Part shown: piece after piece, positions 8,987-17,195 of the stretch
Position numbering within the stretch: the first letter of the stretch is position 1
Layout of the letters: each line of letters opens with the position of its first letter
Assembly (NCBI GenBank): GCA_003667245.1
Contig: RCNN01000382.1
Coordinates: 1-17,195, forward strand
Source: Heterostelium multicystogenum
Taxonomy: Eukaryota; Evosea; Eumycetozoa; Acytosteliales; Acytosteliaceae
Length of the DNA stretch: 17,195 nt
Reading direction: 5' to 3'
Translations under genes and position numbers: made by a program
The notes under the pieces: model-generated
Told to the model about the DNA's origin: nothing
Seen by the model: the letters and a program-made list of their open reading frames with translations, nothing else
The model's database searches: none

Positions 8987-10151
8987 TAAATTAATTTTGC
9001 AAACTAAATTTGCTTTATATATTCAATAATAATAATAATAATAATTAATTATCAGTACCTGTATATATATATAATATAATTGTTGATAATATTACCTAAT
9101 TATACCGTTACGTATGTATTAAGTAGATCGATCTTCATTGATGACAAACACCAAATATTCAAAATAGAGATTTTCTATTTTAAAATTCTCTCTTTTCCTT
9201 TCTCTTTTACAATAGCAACAAACTACACATGCTATCAATCTCAATAGCAGCATACTTTAACATAATCCAATAACCACATCTCCAAAATTTAATTGGATAC
9301 GAGTGGATTTGTAAGATTAGTATATTAGTATTTAAATAGAAATTATTCATTTATTCTTTAATTCTACATGTATATGATAAACAACAAACTCTATATTTAG
9401 TATCAGTATCAACATCGACTATCATTTCAACCTATTCCTACCAACTTCAAATGTAAAGAAAGATATTACAAAAACAACCACCAAACAATTTTTGTAACAC
9501 AACCTTAACTATAACAGCAAAACACAACAAAAAGAACAACAAACACAACACACGAATATGTTATTCTAGTTGTGTATTTTATTGTTATTTTGCAGTCTTA
9601 TTTTCGTTGTTGCCATTATCAATATTTTATTTTAAAATTTATTATATAAATCATCAATCATAAACCCAATAAAAAAAGAAACAACAACATCTAATATATA
9701 TAATCAAAACAGTATACAATATACATATATTTTGGAAATCAAAGATATATATTATTATTATCCAAGTAGTATTATTTAAAAACATTTCATAGTGCTAATA
9801 AACCACGCATTTGCCTGTTTTAAAAATATTAATCATTTAAAAAGTAAATATTTTCTGCAGATGAAACCATCATTTCGGTTGACAATTTTTTTGACTTGCC
9901 TGCATAATCTTGTGATTGTTTTTTACTTTTTTTATATTTGCTCACCTGTCGACAGTTTACTCAAAAATCATACATATATTTATATATCTATCTCTCTATA
10001 TTTTTAAATATTTTATATTCAATTTATATTTAGCGTACAAATATTAAATTAACTTAATATTATATTTGTTTGATTAAAAATCTAGATTTGTATATTTCAT
10101 TTTAAAAGTAGTATTAGTTATTGTAGTGGAAAAGCATAGATTATAAACAAA

Positions 10152-12670
10152 ATGGAAATGGAAGAAGTACAACTTGATGAAGCAGTAGCGGAAACAGTGG
10201 AAGTATTAATACATCGGTGAACACTACCCCTGTGCTTGGCAGCAGCAATGTTAATGAACAATTCATTGGACAGATGGAGCAGGTGTTCAAGGCAATCGAT
10301 AAGAACTCAACTGGTGTCATCTCACTCTCACAGCTGCGCTCAGAGATTGAGGAGTTGGGTGCTGATATCGACGACAATCCTCTCATCGGTCAGCTTATAG
10401 AGTATCTCAGACATGTGCATGCTGCTTCACCAGCTTCAAACGATGATGATGGAAATGAACTTTCTTCTCTACCAACGAAGAAGAGATCTTTATCGACTTT
10501 GAATCGTTTGTAAGTTCTATGACACACTTTGTTGAAGGTGTTGATCCAAAGGAATCTAGAAGAATTCGTGAGGAACGCCTCAAGCTGCCACGTTTTCAAG
10601 GTTCCATCGAATTGCTAAAGAAATACAACATAACTCCAAAAGGATCACCCATTTTGACACCAAACATTGGAAGTCCTGTAAATGGAGGACAATATAGCCA
10701 TACTGCTGGATTCAGTCCTGCAAAGAATAAGTTCAATAAGATGTTCTCTGCTCAGAAGCCTGTGATTCCATTTGACCAATTCCAAACACTTTTCACCAAA
10801 TTAAACTATGGAAAAGAGATACCAAAAAACAAATTGTTAATGTTCATTGGAGATTTGCCAACAGATTCCGATGGTTGTGTAGATATGAAACACCTTCCTT
10901 ACAGCTTATGGTGGATTGAATCATCCCAATGAGTCCAAAGTTGATCTATGAAGAGGATGATGTTAAAGAGCGTGTGGAACAGGTTCAAAAGTCAGCACTA
11001 GAGTGGAATAAAAACAACGATATTGTCCAGCAGCTCAGTGAGAGCTACAAGCTTTTGGAGAAGGAGTGTGAGACCTTCCAGTCGGAGATTTTATTTTTGG
11101 AGAAATCAAAGGCACAAATGGAAGCTCAACTTAAGAAGCGTGAGCAAGAGATTGAAAAAGTTAAAGAAAGAAACCAAGTTTTATTGAAGGAATGAGAGAT
11201 ACAAACAAAGAGCTTGTTGTTCAAAATACTACTCTCAAATCTCAAATCTCAAAGATGAACACAAATGATGCTATCCTCAGAGACAATATTGAGAGTGAAA
11301 AGGAAAGAATCAGAAATATTGAGGAACAATTGGTTTTAAAGGATTTGGAAATCAAAAAGCTTAACCATCAAATAAAACACAACAAAATATAAATAAAGTT
11401 ATCAATGGTAAATATAAATATAAATTATAGATATAAATTGTATAAAAGATGAATTCTAACAAGTATTAATATTTTTATAGATGGTATCATTTGTCAATGA
11501 AGATGAAAAAGAAAAAGAAGTTAAAACAACCAGATGGCGCTGCCAAGTTCAATAAATCAAAGACAATGAAAATCACAAACAGAGACAAGGGCAAACCTGC
11601 ACTCACCAAACAGAAATCAGACTTTTTCGATGCTCCATTCAACAGGTTTCACCAACCTTGGATTCTCACCCAAATAATCTATCGTTTGAGAGTTTGCGTG
11701 CAAGTCTTTCAAACAGATTCACTCCAAAAGGAATTCGAAATGATTAAAAGACGAACAATCATTCTCAGAATTGGATCAATTAAAGCAACAGGTTCAGTCA
11801 TTTGGTGAGGAGTTGTCGCTAAGTTCATTCCAGCCAGAAGTCAGAACCAATTTCAGATGTAAATGAGAATACAACCACTGCTAGCAATAGTACAGCTTCA
11901 TTAGCAAATACACCAACTTCCACCACACCCACTGTAAATCCATTAGCAACCTCGAATCCAACAACCACTACATCAACCACAAACAGTGAGAAACCAACAC
12001 CAGCAATCGAGCCCCATCACCTATTGCAATCCCAGCACCAACCCAAACTGTACAAACACCATTACGTCTTAGTTCACCATTTTTACAATCACCAGCAACC
12101 AATTCACCGAGATCAATTCTTACTTCACCTGGCTACGTTAGACAGAGTAGCCCCGCAATTACTGATAGATCTACCCTCAACACATCATTGACCTCCAGTC
12201 CAATATCTAGTTTTGCAACATCTTCACCAAATACAACCACTACAACAACCAATGTAAATAGTAATCTTTCAACCGTCAACACCCTCGAATTGCCAACCCT
12301 ATCACCTACATTCCAATCGAATCCAAATGTTGGAAGCATTAAGAGAATGAAGAAATCAGATCTCATCCTTCTTCAAATGTCAGAGTTGGAGGCAGCACAA
12401 AATATGATCGACGAAAACCACCACAGTGCTCTCAAATCTCAACAAGAATAAGGAAATCGAATTGCAAAGAATACAGAAGATGTACAATGAAGAGAAACAA
12501 GCAAACAAATATCTTGAAAAGCAACTCAGTGCTCAGTTGGAGAAGAACAAGGAGCTCATTGCCGGAAAGGAAAAAAACTCATGGGTGGTATGCAGAGTTT
12601 TTTTTTCGTTTGTCTCGCACTTGTTACCATCCTCTCTTCTTTGCAATGTTTCTGGTACAAGTTAGCATAG
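10152..12670 (+). CDS. EF-hand, coiled-coil, C-terminally membrane-anchored protein (function unknown)
   Basis: One gene, broken by many single-base shifts. It starts at ATG 10152 (MEMEEVQLDE). A first EF-hand (10298-10336) has loop DKNSTGVISLSQ, with Gln at position 12 where Glu is usual. EIFIDFESFVS follows (about 10481-10513). A third, degenerate EF-hand (10848-10886) contains DSDGCVDMKH and lacks the position-1 Asp and position-12 Glu. A long charged coiled coil (about 10940-11390) precedes an intron at 11408-11480. After that come basic and Ser/Thr/Pro-rich segments (11490-12330), a second coiled coil (EIELQRIQKMYNEEKQANKY, about 12455-12580) and a C-terminal helix FFFVCLALVTILSSL (12606-12650) ending CFWYKLA and TAG at 12668. 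The reading frame into that helix needs one extra A in an A7 run at 12571-12577. The layout suggests a tail-anchored cytosolic adaptor. It was not matched to a named dictyostelid protein; EF-hand dynein adaptors such as KASH5 share the arrangement. Confidence 0.75.
11408..11480 (+). other. Intron in the EF-hand/coiled-coil gene
   Basis: GTAAATATAA opens and TTTTTATAG closes a 73-nt stretch that is almost entirely A and T, between two coding blocks of ordinary composition. Joining 11407 to 11481 keeps an acidic, Lys-rich frame (FVNEDEKEKEVKTT), though indels nearby make the phase uncertain. Confidence 0.6.
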
Positions 12671-12775
12671 TCTTTTATAAATATTTATATATAGAGATAG
12701 ATAGATAAATTAAATAAGAAAACAATTGTACATTAAATAAATCTATAAATAAATAAATTACACTTTAAACTTTTA
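12671..12775. other. Convergent spacer with poly(A) signals
   Basis: A 105-nt AT-rich spacer between two convergent stops. It holds GATA-type repeats (GATAGATAGATAAA near 12698) and several AATAAA or TTTATT motifs usable on either strand. It lacks the T-run/ACC/A-run element seen at the other two convergent junctions. Confidence 0.5.
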
Positions 12776-14030
12776 TTACCATTTGGATTCTTGGAAATGT
12801 TTGTATAATACACCGTGTTTTGAATTTAATATTCCTGAAGTGTGAATAAATTGGATCAAGTATTCTTGATGCACCGTCTCTTGCGCTAAGAGGTGCTTCG
12901 GCTCCATTTTGCTTGGTATTCGATGTCATTTTGGTCACCATCCAGGGTCAACTGAGCAAACAAAGATTCCTTTTTTTAAGTATGGCTCTGCAAGTGAGAG
13001 TGTCATCATGTTCAGGGAGGCCTTTGCCATGTTGGTGTGCACATTGATATCCATTTTGTCTTTCTTTTTGAAACGATCCTTCTTGAGATGTTACATTTAT
13101 AATATATGCCCATTCGTCATTGGGGATGGTAGATCTATTTTTGGGAGCTGACATTATTGGAGTAAGTTGAGATATCAACATGTAAGGAACAGTTACATTG
13201 ATTAATTGTACCTCTAACATCTCTTCCACTGAAATCTCTTCGATAGAATTGTTCCAAGTTGTTTTGGATCTCAAATCAAGTTGATCACCATGTTCATCAA
13301 ACCATATCACTTGGGAAAAGTTCAAGGTTCTCGGAACTTATGTCTTCATCGTTGACAATGATCTGTGTCATTTCTGAACTGTCCATTTGACATTCATTAC
13401 TTGTTACCAGTGCCAAGTTGGTAACTAAATCTTTGGGAGCAATTATCGATTTAGTTGAAGAAGTAGATTGCTGAATTTGTTTAAGTTTTAATTCACTCGT
13501 CAAGATTGAGTTGTAATAAGCTCTGGGTCTTCTGATAGTTTGGGCAGCATTGTTGATTAATACATCTATTTTAGGGAAGTTTTTCAGCACATATTGGATG
13601 AAACTTGTTGACTGATGGAAGATGTCTAAAATCGATTCCATAGATTTGTAGTCGATCAATCCACTTCTTATGGTCAGGTTCCAATCTATAATTTTCGTAA
13701 GCAGTTCGAGGAAATCTAGTTGTAGCCAACACATGGTATCCACTTTTCAATAATCTAAGTGCAGTTTGAAATCCAATCTTGTTTCTTGCACCGGTTACGA
13801 TTGCATATTTATTACTGAAAAACTTGTCATTCCATTGTTCCCATTTAGAGTTGTTTTTGGAGATACAAAAGATCACACATAACAACTTGTTTCTTTTGTA
13901 ATCCCATAGGTTTTTCGCACATGTAGCACTGCTTTAGAATGATTGCCTTCAAAGTTGGTGGAGTGTTGACTAGTTCAGTAATAATATCAGATGGAGTGTC
14001 TAAAAGTCTGACATTGACATGTGTATCCAT
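12776..14030 (-). CDS. SDR-family oxidoreductase with N-terminal CxxC zinc-ribbon-like segment
   Basis: Start ATG 14028-14030 sits in AACAAAAATGG context (an upstream ATG at 14055-14057 is in the same frame). A short N-terminal region leads to CYMC (13917-13928) and CDLC (13865-13877, after removing one T of TTTT), resembling a small zinc ribbon. A Rossmann fold follows: YAIVTGARNKIGFQTALRLL (Gly-rich loop near 13773-13795), TTRFPRTAYENY, IYGIDFRHLPSV, KIDVLINNAAQTIRRP, INVTSQEGSF (catalytic Ser) and HTNMAKASLNMMT (near 13010-13040). Where classical SDRs carry YxxxK, this has TNMAK, so the catalytic Tyr is absent while the Lys stays. VDPGW and the family-like C-terminus HGVLYKHFQESKW end at TAA 12776. 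Frame breaks lie near 13870, 13600, 13320, 13075, 12970, 12935 and 12830. Substrate unknown; I recall related CxxC-SDR proteins in bacteria. Confidence 0.85.
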
Positions 14031-14037
14031 TTTTGTT

Positions 14038-15755
14038 TTAAAGATGTTGTTGTACATCTTTGATGTCGTTAAAAATTTGGCCCATATGGTAATCCTTCAA
14101 ATCTTGATCTTCTTAAATGTTTATATAGCATCGAAGAAAGTTCCCGAGCGGCCATTGTGTCACATCTTGGATGATGTTTACACAATTCAAAACAAATAGG
14201 AGTGAATCCTCTTAGTGTATATTTTGCCACTCTACTAATTGCCTTTGGGTTGGGCGGAATTAAATTGATACGATTGGACAAAGCATGAATACCACGCTCC
14301 ATTGAGTAGATGTTATTAATGGATGGATCATAAACCAATGAGGTGCAGTCCAAATCACAGAACAAAAGATGATCTGATATCTCTCTGAGCAGGGTTGTTA
14401 TGATTTGGATTGGTCTGTATGGGTACAGTGGGAGAATGGTGACCGAATTTTCAGTTCGAATCAACTGATATGGAACAGGAATTGACGAAGTAATTTTCCT
14501 CAACCAACTGTTTGATTTTGGTAGGTGCTATCAATTCATTTCTACATACCAGATAGAGATCAATATCTGATTTCAACCAGCTTGACATATTGTATCTTTT
14601 AACTATTTTCATGATTGAAAGTACCAGGAGCATCAGTCAAATATGAGCGGATCTTATTCTTTACTAAATGGTGGTAGTCTACTGATGGCTTTCTCACTTT
14701 CAATGTATGTGTAGAACAAATTCGAAATAAGATTGCTTGTAACACAAGCCAAAACAGATCCACCTGCAACTACAATCTTACAATCACTAGAGTTCCAAGT
14801 TACATTCTTGAGGACACCTTGAGTGAAAAACTTATCAAAGTTGGTTTTAAACTCTCGGAAATCCTTAACAACAAATGGAGCTTTGGCTCTAAAGAGTATA
14901 TTTCTTCTCATCTCTTTATCAAAGTTTCTAACGTTACTTTCGAAATTCGTACATTATTTCACCATTGGAGTCAAAGAGTTTAAAGAGTGACTCATTACTG
15001 ATTGCTTTGTAGCCTGATATTTTTCTTTGATGCAGGAGCTTTCTAGTTAGTATGGAAGTATATACAATGCTGGTCATCAGTCGAGGTACACTTCCAGCGA
15101 GTCGTCTATCATTCAGCCAAAATTCCTTGTACTCCTCCAGCTCATCGAATGACAGGTAGCTATGAACCAACTGAATGAAATCCATTTTCTTTCCCACTAT
15201 ATTCTCCATGATAAATGGAATCAGATCTTCACCGTGTTCCAGTTGAGCTCTAATGGTATTGGCCAATGCTTTTGCCTCATTTGTGTCCAACTCGCCATCT
15301 TCACTTGGAACGAAAACTTCTAAACGTTTTGGTCTCTCTCCTCTAATTCTTACTGCTCTTCTTATTATTCTTCTCCTATATTTTTCTTTCACTGGCCTGA
15401 ATTCATTAATAAAATCTGGTTAGTAAAATTTACCCGGTCTTCCAACCCCGACATTATTTACATACTTATAAGTTATAATTTCGGAACCTTTATATTTTGG
15501 ACGAATCAGTACATTTGAAATCTGAGACGACAGTCTCTCCAGTCTATTTCTAATAGGAAAGAGACGTTTTTCACCCTTATTGACAACTGCTCCTCTATAA
15601 ATAGCTTTATTAATTTTACTTTTCCTATTGGATTATAGTTATATTAGAAAGGTTATTGAATCATTGATTTTTCAGCAACAAAATATCTTTACTTTCTTTC
15701 AAGTCTTGGAAGACACTTGGATGTCAGATAAATATTGACCATAATCGTCATTCAT
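14038..15755 (-). CDS. Nucleotidyltransferase-like (GGS/SDIDL) protein of unknown function
   Basis: Start ATG 15753-15755 (MNDDYGQYLSDIQ). Introns at 15625-15692, 15397-15465 (contains a TACTAAC branch site) and 14603-14664 restore continuous coding. A basic N-terminal region (KEKYRRRIIRRAVRIRGERP) and a helical segment precede KIVVAGGSVLACV (GGS at 14756-14764), then KSDIDLYLV (14556-14570), TENSVTILPLYPYRPIQIIT, the third acidic motif FCDLDCTS (14342-14362), GIHALSNRINLI and KYTLRGF. The GGS-x(n)-DxD-x(n)-D layout is that of pol-beta-type nucleotidyltransferase folds, here in a lineage I associate with large dictyostelid families often bearing ankyrin repeats; none are visible here. Breaks occur near 15705, 14940 and 14490. 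Near 14071, T5 gives an early stop; with T4 the end is LPYGPNFNDIKDVQQHL and TAA at 14038. Activity and target are unknown. Confidence 0.72.
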
Positions 15756-16102
15756 TTTTATTTATTTCTAATAATAATATAAAAAATATAGTTTTATTCT
15801 AATTGAAAGAGATGCACTGTATACTATTTATAAATAATATAGAGGCTTGTTTCTCTTTGTTAAATAGAATTTGAACAAAAAGGCAGTTGAATACCTCATT
15901 TAGATGAATGAAATTTCATGTACATCGCTTAGTATTTTCAGTGTGAAATCCCTCTGTGCAGCTTCTCGTCATCACACTTGCCTTGTCATTACCAAAAATT
16001 TAGCAATTTAAATTTCTTTTAAATCTAGATGATTAGCACCAATTTAAGTAAAAATATAAGAATAAAAATAGCTTCCCTCATACAATCATTTTCAAGGTAT
16101 GA

Positions 16103-16194
16103 ATTGTGATTGTCACAATAGTGAAACTTAATGATTAGTAGGAGCAAAATAGGATTGAATTCACATAGGGAGTTAAGTTTCAAATCTTATTGTG
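16103..16194. repeat. Nested intergenic inverted repeats (possible structured RNA)
   Basis: TGAAACTTAA (16122-16131) is exactly repeated in inverse as TTAAGTTTCA (16173-16182). Outside it, CACAATA (16114-16120) pairs with TATTGTG (16188-16194), giving a stem of 17 pairs with a small bulge and a 41-nt loop. ATTGTGA/TCACAAT (16103-16119) forms a separate perfect 7-bp hairpin that would compete with it. No known RNA family was recognised. Confidence 0.45.
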
Positions 16195-16814
16195 TTTTAA
16201 GAGTGAGTTAATGTCCCTTTTTAAAAAATGTAAAATGACAATGGTACATTTTCTATATCTGTGATGAAGACACAATGATCATCATCGATCAGACATCAGA
16301 CACCTAGAGGAGTCATTATATTTGAAACAGAGTATTACAGCAACAATGAACTAATCAAGTAAATTAATAACTAACTGCATTATACAATAATACAACAATA
16401 ATAATAGTTTATGCTCAAAAGAAAACAATAAAGAAAAAGAATCATACTTTGAGGTAGGTTAGGTATGAGTGACTTTGTGACGAGCTTGATAACTAAGATT
16501 ACTGACCAACATTTCTTTGTTCGTTGAGAAAATAAAATGTCAAAAAATTAATAAATAAATAAATATTAAAATTTCAATGCACACTTTAATAATATTAAAT
16601 TTTTCATTTAAAAATATAAATTAATAAATCATCATAAGGATTTAGTTTAGTTTTATCTATTTTATTTGATACTTACTTACTTATTTATTATTATTATTGT
16701 ATAATTATTATTATTATTGTTCAATATATATATATATTTAAATACTAATTATTAGATCAACTATCAAACTTCATAAGCATCATAATCAACATCAACGAAT
16801 TCCATCGACTACAT

Positions 16815-16847
16815 AGATAGATTGATAGAGATAGATAGATAGATAAT
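16815..16847. repeat. GATA-rich microsatellite
   Basis: Imperfect GATA/GATT units (ATAGATAGATTGATAGAGATAGATAGATAGATAA) about 50-80 nt upstream of the VPS2 start. A similar short GATA run occurs at 12698-12708. Confidence 0.6.
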
Positions 16848-16897
16848 ACATTTAGATATTCTTTATTTTTGATTTTAATACATATATAATATAAGAG

Positions 16898-17195
16898 ATG
16901 TTTTTTATTTGGAAAGCAAAAGACACCAAAAAGAGGTTCTGAGAGAGAATCAAAGAGCTCTTAATAAATCGATGAGAGAGCTTGATAGAGAAAGAGTAAA
17001 CTTACAAAACCAAGAGAAAAAGATTATTATAGATATTAAAAAGATGGCTAAACAAGGTCAAATGGTAACTTTAGCTTGTTGAAATTACAATTGATTACAT
17101 TGTTCTAACAATAACAACCAATATAATAGAATTCAGCCAAGATCATGGCAAAGGATCTAGTTAGAACAAGATTCCATATTCAAAAGTTTTATGAA
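16898..17195 (+). CDS. vps2: ESCRT-III subunit VPS2/CHMP2 (5' part)
   Basis: VPS2/CHMP2 proteins co-assemble with VPS24 into ESCRT-III filaments that pinch endosomal and other membranes, and recruit VPS4. The start is ATG 16898-16900. With one T restored in the T6 run and one A removed from CCAAAAAG, the N-terminus reads MFFLFGKQKTPKEVLRENQR, continuing ALNKSMRELDRERVNLQNQE and KKIIIDIKKMAKQGQM. This closely follows the CHMP2A basic helix-1/helix-2 region. An intron at 17065-17129 (65 nt, GTAACT...ATAG, with a TTCTAAC branch-like site) is followed by NSAKIMAKDLVRTRFHIQKFYE, where the family has the IMAKDLVRTR block. The rest, including the C-terminal MIM that binds VPS4, lies beyond the window. 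Confidence 0.95.

Larger units (their letters stand above)
7805..10151. other. Long AT-rich divergent intergenic region
   Basis: This 2.35-kb spacer separates the leftward Snf12 gene from the rightward EF-hand/coiled-coil gene. No convincing coding region was seen. It holds A/T homopolymers, a (TTG)n run near 8958-8985, an (AAT)n run near 9026-9045, two C-rich patches (GCCCCACTTTG near 8686, TCCCCCACTTT near 8763), three TAACGG Myb-type sites on the - strand, and inverted repeats near 7864 and 7902. The length suggests an extended promoter or a long 5' leader for the rightward gene. Confidence 0.5.
15756..16897. other. Divergent intergenic region between NTase-like gene and VPS2
   Basis: About 1.14 kb with no recognised gene. 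It includes an imperfect hairpin (16103-16194), ATT/TTA microsatellites (16680-16720), a TATATATATAT run (16725-16737) and GATA repeats (16815-16845). The last 220 nt presumably hold the VPS2 promoter. Confidence 0.5.

Noticed and set aside
9792..10007. 71-residue hydrophobic reading frame in the long spacer
   Set aside because: Composition follows the surrounding AT-rich DNA, and there is no start context, family motif or codon bias.
10929..11392. Two separate small coiled-coil genes (starts at 10929 and 11192)
   Set aside because: They abut end to start, continue one heptad-rich stretch, and join with one missing base each (for example GAAATG read as GAATG at 11190).
1..17195. A cluster of pseudogenes
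   Set aside because: Motifs, splice sites and C-termini are intact apart from one-base slips, and essential single-copy-type genes are affected equally.
1..17195. tRNA genes, class I RNAs, CRISPR arrays, transposons
   Set aside because: Looked for T-loop (GGTTCRAAT) contexts, the CCTTACAGCAA class I motif and regular direct repeats. Only chance hits were seen (TTCGAAT at about 14454 is inside a gene; CCTTACAGC at 10897 is coding). No transposase or reverse transcriptase was seen.

Overview
The window looks like nuclear DNA from a dictyostelid social amoeba (Amoebozoa). Intergenic DNA is very AT-rich with TTG, AAT and GATA microsatellites. Introns are short (56-75 nt, GT-AG). AATAAA signals follow the genes, start codons sit in A-rich contexts, and the proteins (RPLP0, VPS2/CHMP2, ACMSD, GH29 fucosidase) read like dictyostelid orthologues. 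Coding GC is well above that of D. discoideum, so another dictyostelid lineage is more likely. The species cannot be fixed from the sequence alone.

Layout: (1) the 3' part of a P4-ATPase lipid flippase, + strand, 1-1433. (2) ACMSD, a kynurenine-pathway decarboxylase, - strand, 1596 to about 2717. (3) Ribosomal protein P0, + strand, 3177-4099. (4) A secreted alpha-L-fucosidase with four introns, - strand, 4302-5946. (5) A SMARCD/BAF60/Snf12 chromatin-remodelling subunit with a SWIB domain, - strand, about 6380-7804. (6) A 2.35-kb AT-rich divergent intergenic region, 7805-10151. (7) A large uncharacterised protein, + strand, 10152-12670: degenerate EF-hands, coiled coils, Ser/Thr-rich linker, second coiled coil, C-terminal transmembrane tail. 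(8) An SDR-family oxidoreductase with an N-terminal CxxC...CxxC zinc-ribbon-like segment, - strand, 12776-14030. (9) Immediately upstream on the same strand, a nucleotidyltransferase-like gene with GGS and SDIDL motifs, about 14038-15755. (10) An intergenic region with a hairpin, then the 5' end of VPS2/CHMP2 (ESCRT-III), + strand, 16898-17195.

Nearly every gene is broken by single-base insertions or deletions, mostly in short homopolymer runs (GG to G, CCC to CC, TTTT to TTTTT). Essential genes such as RPLP0 and VPS2 are hit as often as the rest, and conserved family motifs continue immediately in the neighbouring frame. The most economical reading is draft-assembly sequencing error, not a block of pseudogenes. 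Gene boundaries here were therefore built by following family motifs across frames; each break is described in its entry.

Most genes are unrelated housekeeping functions. The less ordinary parts are the EF-hand/coiled-coil/tail-anchored protein, whose layout resembles EF-hand dynein adaptors of the KASH5 type, and the tightly packed nucleotidyltransferase-like/SDR pair, which lie a few nucleotides apart or may be fused.
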